From Zobellia nedashkovskayae (GTDB lineage: Bacteria > Bacteroidota > Bacteroidia > Flavobacteriales > Flavobacteriaceae): a stretch of DNA of 64,000 nucleotides. Below the pieces are notes generated by a model that did not search any database, was not told where the DNA came from, and saw nothing but the letters and a program-made list of their open reading frames with translations. Below, piece by piece: positions 57,101-64,000 of this stretch. Position 1 is the first letter of the stretch; each line of letters begins with the position of its first letter. The position numbers and the translations under genes were made by a program. Where the stretch lies: positions 4,786,685-4,850,684 of the forward strand of contig NZ_JADDXR010000002.1 of assembly GCF_015330125.1 (NCBI RefSeq). Reading direction: 5' to 3'.

Positions 57101-57219
57101 TCGTCTGCCGAAATAACTGTACCCGTAACGGTAACGCTTTGTGCCTGCATTGCTAAACCCCATAATAGGGTAACAATAATTAGAAATCCTTGTGAATTCC
57201 TTCGAAATCTTTTTTTCAT
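54124..57219 (-). CDS. susC: SusC/RagA-family TonB-dependent outer-membrane transporter
   Basis: 1031 residues with a signal peptide (about 1-26). A carboxypeptidase-regulatory-like domain (28-115, VTVTGTVISADDSQALPGVNVVVKGT) is followed by a plug (about 120-245: VDGFPISGG, DISVLKDAASTSLYGSRAANG) and a beta-barrel ending RIFSVGLNLNF. Imports glycan fragments with SusD using TonB energy. It is first in the PUL operon; its promoter carries a phased operator array at 57317-57356. Confidence 0.97.
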   Translation of the reverse strand: MKKRFRRNSQGFLIIVTLLWGLAMQAQSVTVTGTVISADDSQALPGVNVVVKGTTTGSVTDFDGNYSIVAPNANSVLVFTYIGFTAQEITVDGKSQIDISMAEDAALLDEVVVVGYGTQIKRQVTGSVSTIQANELADIPVSQVTQKIQGRLPGVQINQTTGKPGQGMSVRIRGQLSVSGGSDPLYVVDGFPISGGINNINPDEIQDISVLKDAASTSLYGSRAANGVVLITTKSGRAGETSVSLNMTTSMQSVPERGRIEMMDAVQFAQFKKEYYEDQGSPVPDIFQNPSQYEGQTNDWYDALLRTAPMTNYNLSITSNKEKLKTSVVLGFFDQEGVVLGSDYKRYSLRANLDYTLSDKVRIGVNIAPNHVIDNVPRTDGTRGTGLLFNALHTWPIMPIYNADGSRTEFNNFPADTGNIFSYANWLNSAERIKDETKSINLLTNAFLEYKPIEGLAIKTSLNAELYNEQYEFFSPTNATYSINRPVPTNNEAIWDDRNTFSWLNENTVTYDKSIGNHTFSVLGGFTYQKYRQDRNRVQASDFADDRLPTIQGATNINRSGTFDEVREWSLVSFLSRLTYNYKGKYLLTGSIRSDGSSRFGSENRWGTFPSVSAGWIVSDESFLENSETISLLKLRGSFGVTGNNNIGNYTQYALIDNTVNAVFGDTFAPGSAVNSLSNSNLGWETTKQFDLGLDLSLFNDRVSFVYDYYTKNTTNLLYNVQVAEESGFNQFSDNIGEIRFWGHEFGLNTVNTTGKFKWTTNANISFNRNRVEALADGIDRVYGPGGWHITQVGQPFGQFYGHVSDGVYLNQEDLDSSPQVPGRSTVGSIKLVDINGDGIITNGGDDDDRAITGSPFPDFTYGITNTINYGNFDLSVVGTGSQGNQLLVRHLYSTANLDGVFNLLADVENRFRSIEDPGDGFYGTTVGGGNVTGIERDWVNDRFVADASYFNIRNITLGYTIPGVEKYFKSARIYGSIQNVHIFTKYWGGPNPEISVQNNGDGDGGNLASGVDISGYPVPRIFSVGLNLNF

Positions 57220-57286
57220 AATCTTGAGATGTTTAGTTGAGTAACATTAAATCCTTAATATTTTGAGCGGAATTTTAAGGGATAAT

Positions 57287-57356
57287 CAAATATATACGGG
57301 TCATTCTAAGAACTCATCCTGTACAGTGCTGTAGTGTCCTGTACTATCCTGTACTA
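57287..57356 (-). promoter_or_regulatory. susC promoter with four-unit, 10-base-phased operator array
   Basis: Plus-strand units TCCTGTACAG (57317), TGCTGTAGTG (57327), TCCTGTACTA (57337) and TCCTGTACTA (57347) repeat at exactly 10 bases. On the minus strand the nearest unit reads GTACAGGA, ending at 57317. Twenty-two bases separate it from the -7 box TATATTTG (57287-57294). The array lies about 65 bases before the start codon and replaces a -33 box. Confidence 0.75.
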
Positions 57357-57502
57357 CACGAGAGTTCCATGGACCAAAGGTTAATTTGACATGGACAACC
57401 TTGTTAAATCTCTCTTAGAACAAACCCATTATATGCTTTCTTCAAAATTTTGAATTACCTTTTAACTCTATAATAAATTCGTTACAATTAATTTCACTTT
57501 AA

Positions 57503-58414
57503 ATGAAACTAGCATCAATAGATATTGGGTCTAATGCCATACGATTACAGGTTGTAAAAGTTTATGAAGAAGATGATTTAGTCAGCTTTAAAAACTTGCA
57601 ATTATTACGTTTTCCTTTACGATTAGGTCACGATGTCTTTTCTCAAGGAGAAATATCGCAGCCTACAAAAGAGAAGTTTGTGAAGCTAATGAGCACCTTT
57701 AAACATTTAATAGACCTGTACGAAGTGGAAGATTACTATGCCGTTGCCACTTCCGCTATGCGGGAAGCAAGCAATGGAAAGGAAGTTAGCAATCAAATCC
57801 TGAAAGATGTTGGTATGAAAATCAATGTCATTAGTGGAAAGAAGGAGGCTAGCATTCTAAACAAAGCCATTAAGCCTACGCTACAGGATAGAAAATACGT
57901 GCATATTGATGTGGGCGGTGGTAGTACGGAACTAAATTTACTTGAAGGGGGCAAACTTATACAAAGTAGATCTTTTAAGATAGGATCAGTACGGCAATTA
58001 ACCGCAAAAGAACGCGCGGCTGTTTTTGCATCAATGAAAGAATGGCTTCACACCACAAGTTTTTATAAATCAAAAAATATAGTTGGTATTGGTACTGGCG
58101 GTAACATTAACAAGCTCTACGGACTGGCCAACAAGGCTTCAAACATGGCGATTTCTTTTGCTGAATTGAAAGCATTGCGAGCTTATGTAAGTGAGTTCAC
58201 TTATGAGCAACGCATGTCTATTTTAAAGATGAATCCGGACAGGGCCGATGTTATCATTCCTGCTTCTGAGATTTATTTAAGGGTACTAAAGGAAATGGGG
58301 AGTGACCAGATTCTTGTCCCTAAAGTGGGTTTAAAAGATGGTCTTATTTATGAGCTTTACGAACAAAGAACTCATAAAAATCTTGACAGAATAGAGTATT
58401 TGGGCTACCTCTAA
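57503..58414 (+). CDS. Ppx/GppA phosphatase-family protein
   Basis: 303 residues. The actin/hexokinase-like fold shows LASIDIGSNAIRLQVV, AVATSAMREASNG, HIDVGGGSTELNLLEGG and GIGTGGNINKL, the four phosphate/substrate loops of exopolyphosphatase/guanosine pentaphosphatase enzymes. It lacks the C-terminal extension of E. coli Ppx. Acts on polyphosphate or pppGpp. It lies on the plus strand between the PUL and the GntR-type gene, with which it converges (24-base gap). Probably unrelated to sugar use. Confidence 0.92.
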   Translation: MKLASIDIGSNAIRLQVVKVYEEDDLVSFKNLQLLRFPLRLGHDVFSQGEISQPTKEKFVKLMSTFKHLIDLYEVEDYYAVATSAMREASNGKEVSNQILKDVGMKINVISGKKEASILNKAIKPTLQDRKYVHIDVGGGSTELNLLEGGKLIQSRSFKIGSVRQLTAKERAAVFASMKEWLHTTSFYKSKNIVGIGTGGNINKLYGLANKASNMAISFAELKALRAYVSEFTYEQRMSILKMNPDRADVIIPASEIYLRVLKEMGSDQILVPKVGLKDGLIYELYEQRTHKNLDRIEYLGYL

Positions 58415-58438
58415 ACTACTATTCAATAGCTGATTTGA

Positions 58439-59485
58439 CTATATAGAATTTCTGTCGATAAAATGAAATGGGTTTTTTACTTTCCCTTTTTTCTTATCCA
58501 TAATCATACGGGCAGCTGTTTCTCCCATCGCTTTAAAATCTGTGGAGATACATGTAATTCCCAATAATTGTTTTAGGGGCGTATCGTTATAGGAAATTAC
58601 ACCTATATCATTTCCTAGCTCAAATTCCTGGTTCCGTATTTGGTTAACGAGATTCACCAAATCCGATTCGCTTATGGTAATGAACAAATCGCCTTTTTTT
58701 AGAATCATATCATCATAAATCTCGTCTAGCACCTCAAAATCTATGGAGTGCTCGCTACAAAATTTTCTAAATCCATGTAAAATTCGCTTGGGATAAGGAT
58801 AAACCGATTCTTTGGGATATGTGATGAACAATTTTTCATATTGAGAAATCTTACTATATCCTTCTTTTAATGCATTATAAATATCATTCTCAAAATCCTG
58901 ATAAATTTCAATATGGTTTCCTTCAATTTCGGCAACAGGATTATCCATTATGACTAATTTTTCCTTTGGGATTTCATTTATTGCTTTAATTACTTCAGGG
59001 GTATAGCTCGTATGTTTTAGTTTTTCTGTCTTAAAATGAGGCATGATGACATAATAGTCATAAGCATTCCTATTTTTTTCCAAAAGATTTAGAAAAAGTT
59101 CTTCCTCGCAATGGTAAATGAAAAGACTTGTATGAGATGTTCCTCCAATGCTATTTATAAAAGAATTATAAATCCGCATCTTATACGAACTCAACTTATT
59201 GATTAGAAAGAGGATATTGACTTTTGATATTAATTTAGTTCTGGCTATATAATACCCTTTTCCCCTTATGGATATGATTACCTTCCGCTCCCTTAAAATA
59301 CTATACGCCTTTTCTACTGTATCTCTTGATAACAGGTACTCTTCACTGAACATGTTTATAGACGGAATTTTATCGTCCATCTTTAAATTACCTGCAGAAA
59401 TATTATAAATGATAGAGTCTACAATCTGTTTGTACTTTGGAACTCTAGAATTCTCATTTATATTGATAAAATTAAATATATTCAT
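58439..59485 (-). CDS. GntR-type regulator with LacI-like sensor domain, probable rhamnose regulator
   Basis: 348 residues. N-terminal GntR winged helix (about 10-75): VPKYKQIVDSIIYNISAG and EEYLLSRDTVEKAYSILRERK. The rest is a periplasmic-binding-like domain (VNILFLINKLSSYKMRIYN to GITCISTDFKAMGETAARMIMDKK). Architecture as in AraR-type regulators. It is divergent from rhaEW, and the shared operator motif lies between them. It is therefore the best candidate for the regulator of susC, the sulfatase-GH78 gene and rhaEW. Ligand likely L-rhamnose or a derivative. Confidence 0.9.
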   Translation of the reverse strand: MNIFNFININENSRVPKYKQIVDSIIYNISAGNLKMDDKIPSINMFSEEYLLSRDTVEKAYSILRERKVIISIRGKGYYIARTKLISKVNILFLINKLSSYKMRIYNSFINSIGGTSHTSLFIYHCEEELFLNLLEKNRNAYDYYVIMPHFKTEKLKHTSYTPEVIKAINEIPKEKLVIMDNPVAEIEGNHIEIYQDFENDIYNALKEGYSKISQYEKLFITYPKESVYPYPKRILHGFRKFCSEHSIDFEVLDEIYDDMILKKGDLFITISESDLVNLVNQIRNQEFELGNDIGVISYNDTPLKQLLGITCISTDFKAMGETAARMIMDKKKGKVKNPFHFIDRNSI

Positions 59486-59593
59486 CAGCAGAAGTCTTTA
59501 TCTTTTCCATTGTAATGGTCTTACAACATGGCAATAATAAAGATGTAATTTGGTAATCTACCAAAAAAAAACATTTTTATTTTTCACATAAGC

Positions 59594-59637
59594 GGTACAG
59601 TACAGGACACAAAGCTTTCTTTCATAATCTACTTTTG
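59594..59637 (+). promoter_or_regulatory. rhaEW promoter with the shared operator
   Basis: GTACAGGA (59600-59607) inside GGTACAGTACAGGACAC (59594-59610), 22 bases, then the -7 box TACTTTTG (59630-59637). The spacing equals that at susC and at the sulfatase-GH78 gene. The leader would be about 18 bases. Confidence 0.75.
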
Positions 59638-59661
59638 CTATCAAACATAATAACCCTTTAA

Positions 59662-61767
59662 ATGAAAAATACAACACAACAATTCAAGTACGTCGATCAT
59701 CTTTGGGATGAAAAGAAAGCAGCTGCACTAGGTGATGACCAAGTGGCTTTATTTCTTTATCGCTCAAATATTCTTGGGGCAGATTTAAGAATAACTAACT
59801 ATGGTGGTGGAAATACGAGTTGCAAAACCATTGAAAAAGACCCATTGACCGATGAGGATGTAGAGGTTATGTGGATTAAAGGTTCTGGTGGAGATATCGG
59901 TACATTAACTAAAGCTGGAATTGCAGGTCTTTATACTGAAAGATTAAGAAGTTTAAAGAATGTCTATGGAGGTCTTGAAGATGAAGATCGCATGGTTGGT
60001 CTTTTTAACCATTGTATATATGACCTAGACAGTAAAGCCCCTTCTATAGATACGCCATTGCACGGGTTACTTCCGTTTAAACATATTGACCACCTACACC
60101 CAGATGCTTTAATAGCGGTTGCCGCAGCAAAGGACAGCGAAAAGGTTACCAAAGAAATTTGGGGAGATACAATGGGTTGGGTACCATGGCAACGACCAGG
60201 TTTTGACTTAGGTCTTCAATTAGAAAAATGTCTGAACGATAACCCTGGTATACGTGGAATAGTTTTAGGAAGCCACGGACTTTTTACTTGGGGAGATACT
60301 TCTTATGAATGTTACATGAACAGTCTTGAAGTTATTGAAACTGCTTCTGAATACATAGAAAAAAAGATTGCCGCTAACGGAAGTGTGTTTGGCGGTCAAA
60401 AGATAAAAAGTCTTGCAAAAGAGGAGCGTTTGGAAAAAGCCGCTCAACTCATGCCAATGCTAAGAGGCCTCTGTTCTTCTGAAAACAGAATGATCGGGCA
60501 TTTTAATGATAGTGATGTTGTTCTTGAGTATATCAATAGTAATGATTTAGAGCGCTTGGCACCTATGGGCACGTCATGTCCTGACCACTTTTTAAGAACT
60601 AAAATTCAACCTTTAGTATTAAAGTTAGATACTAAAGAAGACCTTTCTGATACGGAAGCCGTTCTTGCCAAATTACGTCCAGCTTTTGAACAGTACAGAA
60701 AGGAATATCAATCCTATTATGATAACCATAAGCGTCCTAATAGCCCTGCCGTTAGAGATGCCAGTCCGGTTATAATTATATATCCAGGAGTAGGTATGTT
60801 CAGTTTTGCTAAAAACAAGCAGACTACCCGCGTTGCCAATGAATTTTACGTAAACGCTATTAACGTAATGCGTGGTGCAGAAGCTATTACGGAATACACA
60901 TCCTTGCCAAGACAAGAAGCTTTTGATATTGAATATTGGTTACTAGAAGAAGCAAAATTACAGCGTATGCCAAAAGAAAAACCATTATCCCGCAAAGTAG
61001 CTTTGGTTACTGGTGCAGGTGGCGGTATAGGTAAAGCTATTGCAGATAAGTTGGCCGAAGAAGGTGCCAATGTTGTATTGACGGATATTGTTGAAGATAG
61101 ATTAAAAGAAGGTGTTGCTACTTACGCTAGAGATATTGCAAGCTATGCTGTTTGTGATGTAACAAAAAGCGAATCAGTTGCAGATGCCTATAAAAAGGCT
61201 TGTTTGGAGTTTGGTGGTGTAGACATCGTTGTTCACAGTGCCGGTCTTGCCATTTCAAAACCTTTAGAAGATACTACGGAGAAAGATTGGGATATTCTTC
61301 AAAATGTTCTGGTAAAAGGCCAATTTGAACTAGCAAAACAAGCGGTAGCGGTTATGCGGAAACAAAACCTAGGTGGTGACGTTATTAGTATTGCTAGTAA
61401 AAATGGTTTGGTTTCAGGCCCAAATAATGTAGCTTATGGAACAGCTAAAGCTGCCCAACAACATATGGCTCGTTTACTAGCCGCAGAGTTAGGTGGTGAT
61501 AAAATACGTGTGAATACGGTTAATCCTGATGGGGTTATTGTTGGTAGTAAAATATGGGAAGGAGATTGGGCCGAAGGTCGTGCCAAAGCATACGGAATTA
61601 CGGTTGAGGAGCTTCCTACCCATTACGCAAAGCGTAATCTTTTAAATGAAATTATTTATCCTAAAGATATTGCCGATGGGGTCTTTGCCTGTGTTGGTGT
61701 ATTGAACAAAACAACAGGAAATATTATTAATGTAGATGGCGGTATGGCCAATGCATTTGTACGATAG
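59662..61767 (+). CDS. rhaEW: Bifunctional L-rhamnulose-1-phosphate aldolase / L-lactaldehyde dehydrogenase
   Basis: 701 residues. The N-terminal class II aldolase domain (about 1-430) has NYGGGNTSCKTIEKD, a substrate loop and the His motif DHLHPDALIAVAAA. The C-terminal SDR domain (about 445-701) starts VALVTGAGGGIGKAIA, with the catalytic YGTAK. Splits L-rhamnulose-1-phosphate to DHAP and L-lactaldehyde and oxidises the latter. This is the RhaEW architecture known from other rhamnose regulons. It is the first gene of the rhamnose set; a hairpin separates it from rhaI. Confidence 0.95.
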   Translation: MKNTTQQFKYVDHLWDEKKAAALGDDQVALFLYRSNILGADLRITNYGGGNTSCKTIEKDPLTDEDVEVMWIKGSGGDIGTLTKAGIAGLYTERLRSLKNVYGGLEDEDRMVGLFNHCIYDLDSKAPSIDTPLHGLLPFKHIDHLHPDALIAVAAAKDSEKVTKEIWGDTMGWVPWQRPGFDLGLQLEKCLNDNPGIRGIVLGSHGLFTWGDTSYECYMNSLEVIETASEYIEKKIAANGSVFGGQKIKSLAKEERLEKAAQLMPMLRGLCSSENRMIGHFNDSDVVLEYINSNDLERLAPMGTSCPDHFLRTKIQPLVLKLDTKEDLSDTEAVLAKLRPAFEQYRKEYQSYYDNHKRPNSPAVRDASPVIIIYPGVGMFSFAKNKQTTRVANEFYVNAINVMRGAEAITEYTSLPRQEAFDIEYWLLEEAKLQRMPKEKPLSRKVALVTGAGGGIGKAIADKLAEEGANVVLTDIVEDRLKEGVATYARDIASYAVCDVTKSESVADAYKKACLEFGGVDIVVHSAGLAISKPLEDTTEKDWDILQNVLVKGQFELAKQAVAVMRKQNLGGDVISIASKNGLVSGPNNVAYGTAKAAQQHMARLLAAELGGDKIRVNTVNPDGVIVGSKIWEGDWAEGRAKAYGITVEELPTHYAKRNLLNEIIYPKDIADGVFACVGVLNKTTGNIINVDGGMANAFVR

Positions 61768-61796
61768 TTAGTTCTGAGTTAGTTAGTTTGTTTTTT

Positions 61797-61828
61797 TACT
61801 TCCATGGGCCGTTTAACCCATGGAAGTA
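61797..61828 (+). terminator. Strong hairpin between rhaEW and rhaI
   Basis: A 12-base stem (TACTTCCATGGG / CCCATGGAAGTA) with an 8-base loop, followed by TTTTTTAAAA. A partial terminator or attenuator that would set lower expression of rhaI and rhaB than of rhaEW, or a processing site. Confidence 0.75.
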
Positions 61829-61849
61829 TTTTTTAAAATGTAATACTTT

Positions 61850-63130
61850 ATGAGAATAGACAAAGGTCAACTTGGAGATACCAATAAAAAAGGAATCACC
61901 GAGCATAATGAGCGTTACGATTTTTTAGCCTATACACTTTTAAAAAAGGGTAAAGATGTTAACGTAATAATTGAGAAATTACAGGACTTTCAGGTAGCCA
62001 TACCAAGTTGGGCATTGGGCGCAGGTGGTACAAGGTTCGGACGTTTTGGATTTCAAGGAGAACCTTCAAGTCTAGAGTTAAAAATAGATGATGTTGGCTT
62101 AATTCACTCACTCACTCAAAGTGCAGGAGCCATATCATTACACATACCTTGGGATGTACCTACAGATTACAATGCCATTAAAGATTTGGCAAACTCTCAT
62201 AATATCCTATTTGACGCAGTCAACTCAAACACTTTTCAAAATCAAAAGAACAGTAAGGAGAGTTATAAGTTTGGCTCTTTAAGTAACACGAGTAAAGCTG
62301 CTCGTGAACAGGCTGTAGCTCACAATATTGAAGTAGTTAAAATTGGAGAGAAATTAGGTTCAAAAAGCTTGACGGTCTGGTTGGCAGACGGCTCTAATTT
62401 TCCTGGACAAACTAATTTTCAATCGGCTTTACAAAATACAGAAGATAGCTTAAAGGACATATACAAAACACTTCCGGAAGACTGGAAAATGTTTATAGAA
62501 TATAAACCCTACGAACCTAATTTCTATAGTACGGTAATTCAGGATTGGGGAACTTCATTTATGCTAGCTAATGCTTGCGGAGAAAAAGCGTATACTTTAG
62601 TAGATTTAGGACACCACCTTCCTAACACTAATATTGAACAAATAGTTTCCACCTTAATGTTAAAGGGAAAGCTAGGCGGATTCCATTTTAATGATAGTAA
62701 ATATGGCGATGACGACCTTACCGTTGGTAGTATAAAGCCTTATGCTCTATTCTTAATTTTCAATGCTTTGGTTTATGGAATGGAAAACAATCCACAAAAC
62801 CCTTATCCAGCTTGGATGATAGATGCCAGTCATAATATAAAAGACCCGTTAGAAGATTTAATCCAATCTTTAGAGGCCATACAGGAAGCGCACGCGAAAG
62901 CATTGCTTGTTGACCAAGAATTATTAGCTAAGGCACAACTGAATCATGACGTTGTTAAATGTCAAGAGATTCTTCAAGATGCTTACCGCACAGATGTTAG
63001 ACCATTGTTGCAAAAAGCAAGGTTAAACAGCGGCGGGGCATTAAACCCAATTAACGCTTATAGATCTTTAAAGGTGAGAGAGAATTTAATAAAAGAAAGA
63101 GGTGCTAACTCCGTAGCATCCGGACTATAA
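61850..63130 (+). CDS. rhaI: L-rhamnose isomerase, RhaI type
   Basis: 426 residues, the RhaI (not RhaA) type. TIM-barrel features: SWALGAGGTRFGRFG, WLADGSNFPGQ, FIEYKPYEPNFY, LVDLGHHLPNTNIEQI (metal His/Asp) and GGFHFNDSKYGDDDL. Converts L-rhamnose to L-rhamnulose in the cytoplasm. It follows rhaEW by 82 bases across the hairpin and is followed 10 bases on by the FGGY kinase. Metal-dependent. Confidence 0.95.
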   Translation: MRIDKGQLGDTNKKGITEHNERYDFLAYTLLKKGKDVNVIIEKLQDFQVAIPSWALGAGGTRFGRFGFQGEPSSLELKIDDVGLIHSLTQSAGAISLHIPWDVPTDYNAIKDLANSHNILFDAVNSNTFQNQKNSKESYKFGSLSNTSKAAREQAVAHNIEVVKIGEKLGSKSLTVWLADGSNFPGQTNFQSALQNTEDSLKDIYKTLPEDWKMFIEYKPYEPNFYSTVIQDWGTSFMLANACGEKAYTLVDLGHHLPNTNIEQIVSTLMLKGKLGGFHFNDSKYGDDDLTVGSIKPYALFLIFNALVYGMENNPQNPYPAWMIDASHNIKDPLEDLIQSLEAIQEAHAKALLVDQELLAKAQLNHDVVKCQEILQDAYRTDVRPLLQKARLNSGGALNPINAYRSLKVRENLIKERGANSVASGL

Positions 63131-63140
63131 TTACATCATT

Positions 63141-64000
63141 ATGAAAGTTAAAGTAACGGCCGTATTTGATATTGGAAAGACGAACAAAAAGTTCTTTCTT
63201 TTTGATGAAAATTTTCAAGAAGTTCATCGAGAATATAATCGTTTCGAAGAAATTGAAGATGAGGACGGCTACCCTACTGAAAATCTTGCTGCTCTAGAAG
63301 TATGGGCTAAAGAGGTCTTTGATAACATGCTAGATTCTGAAAAGTATGAAATTATAGCTTTAAACTTTTCATGTTACGGAGCAAGCTGGGTACATATTGA
63401 TGAAAACGGAAAACCACTCACGCCACTTTACAACTATATGAAGCCGTTAAAAGATGATGTTTTTACTTCTTTTAATAAAGCTTACGGACCGGAGAAAGAA
63501 TTATCAAGAGTAACAGGCTCTCCTCAATTAGGTATGTTAAATACCGGTATGCACTTATATTGGTTAAAAAATTCCCAACCAGAAACTTTTAAAAAAATAA
63601 AATACTCCCTGCATCTACCTCAATACCTCAGCTATTTATTTACAGGTATTCCCGTAAGTGAATATACAAGTATTGGTTGTCATACCATGCTATGGGACTT
63701 TGAGAAAAAAGACTATCATTCATGGGTTTATCAAGAGGGGATTAATAAAAAATTACCCCCTATTGAATCGTCTAGAAAAACGACCCTCGTAAATTACAAG
63801 GGTAAAACAATTAAAATGGGTGTTGGAATCCACGATAGTTCTTCTGCCCTAATTCCGTATATCAGAAGTGTAACCAAACCGTTTTTGCTAATTTCTACGG
63901 GAACATGGAGCATTTCAATTAATCCGTTTAACGAAGGAATGCTTACTCCAGATGATATTGAGAACGACTCATTGTTCAATATGAGAATTGACGGTAGTCC
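63141..64000 (+). CDS. rhaB: FGGY-family carbohydrate kinase, probable rhamnulokinase (truncated by window end)
   Basis: The open frame starts at ATG 63141 and runs past the right edge (286 complete codons seen, about 60% of a normal FGGY kinase). N-terminal phosphate motif VFDIGKTNKKFFLFD, then ALNFSCYGASWVHID and the FGGY-like ISTGTWSISINPF. Phosphorylates L-rhamnulose to L-rhamnulose-1-phosphate, judged from its place 10 bases after rhaI. The C-terminus is not visible. Confidence 0.9.
   Translation, partial: MKVKVTAVFDIGKTNKKFFLFDENFQEVHREYNRFEEIEDEDGYPTENLAALEVWAKEVFDNMLDSEKYEIIALNFSCYGASWVHIDENGKPLTPLYNYMKPLKDDVFTSFNKAYGPEKELSRVTGSPQLGMLNTGMHLYWLKNSQPETFKKIKYSLHLPQYLSYLFTGIPVSEYTSIGCHTMLWDFEKKDYHSWVYQEGINKKLPPIESSRKTTLVNYKGKTIKMGVGIHDSSSALIPYIRSVTKPFLLISTGTWSISINPFNEGMLTPDDIENDSLFNMRIDGS

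Noticed and set aside
39064..57219. Agar, porphyran or carrageenan PUL
   Set aside because: GH117-like and GH97 genes hint at galactans, but GH78, RhaM and the shared rhamnose operator argue for a rhamnose-containing glycan; no GH16 or GH50 is present.
1..64000. CRISPR arrays, tRNA/rRNA genes, insertion sequences, phage genes
   Set aside because: None seen: no regularly spaced repeats, no transposase or integrase frames, no recognisable RNA genes.

Overview
The window looks like chromosomal DNA of a marine flavobacterium (Bacteroidota, Flavobacteriaceae; a Zobellia- or Maribacter-like lifestyle is inferred). The reasons are the low GC content, SusC/SusD pairs, a hybrid two-component system, many sulfatases with lipoprotein or Sec signals, and promoters with the Bacteroidota -7 box TAnnTTTG. 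No tRNA, rRNA, CRISPR array or insertion sequence was seen.

Layout. (1) 1-9170: a truncated hybrid two-component regulator, then a xylose operon on the minus strand (xylulokinase, xylose isomerase, transaldolase) with a divergent LacI-type regulator. (2) 9180-24965: accessory sugar genes. A gene remnant and a sulfatase come first. A five-gene minus-strand operon follows: Nramp-fold transporter without metal ligands, SDR, DHDPS-family aldolase, Tat-type Gfo/Idh/MocA protein and an unknown lipoprotein. It faces a divergent GH28. Next are a sulfatase/GH117-like pair and a divergent TPR-HTH regulator. (3) 25151-32051: mostly housekeeping or stress genes (MtfA-like peptidase, Na+/H+ antiporter, SYLF protein, chagasin-like inhibitor, universal stress protein, Cys-less ArsC-like protein, small helical proteins). 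Two Fnr/Crp-like palindromes lie in the divergent promoter region at 30508-30845. (4) 32116-38949: class V aminotransferase, RraA-like protein, and the glyoxylate shunt (aceB, a small ORF, aceA) with a divergent ScfR/RamB-like regulator and a perfect palindromic operator. (5) 39005-57219: an ~18 kb minus-strand polysaccharide utilisation locus (SusC, SusD, DUF1080, peroxiredoxin, sulfatase-GH78 fusion, Gfo/Idh/MocA, RhaM, sulfatase, GH97, sulfatase, GH117-like). It ends in a degenerate duplicate of part of the GH97 gene. (6) 57503-64000: Ppx/GppA phosphatase, a GntR/LacI-hybrid regulator and the divergent rhamnose catabolic genes (RhaEW, RhaI, RhaB; the last runs off the window).

How the parts work together. 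The large locus plausibly imports and desulfates a rhamnose-containing sulfated glycan. The fusion enzyme releases L-rhamnose, RhaM equilibrates its anomers, and RhaI, RhaB and RhaEW convert it to DHAP and lactate. A shared element, ACAGGA followed by exactly 22 bases and TAnnTTTG, lies upstream of susC, the sulfatase-GH78 gene and rhaEW. It ties the PUL and the rhamnose genes into one regulon, probably under the GntR-type protein. Adjacent xylose genes fit a xylose- and rhamnose-containing green-algal glycan (ulvan or rhamnan sulfate), but no polysaccharide lyase or GH88/GH105 is in the window, so the substrate is an inference.
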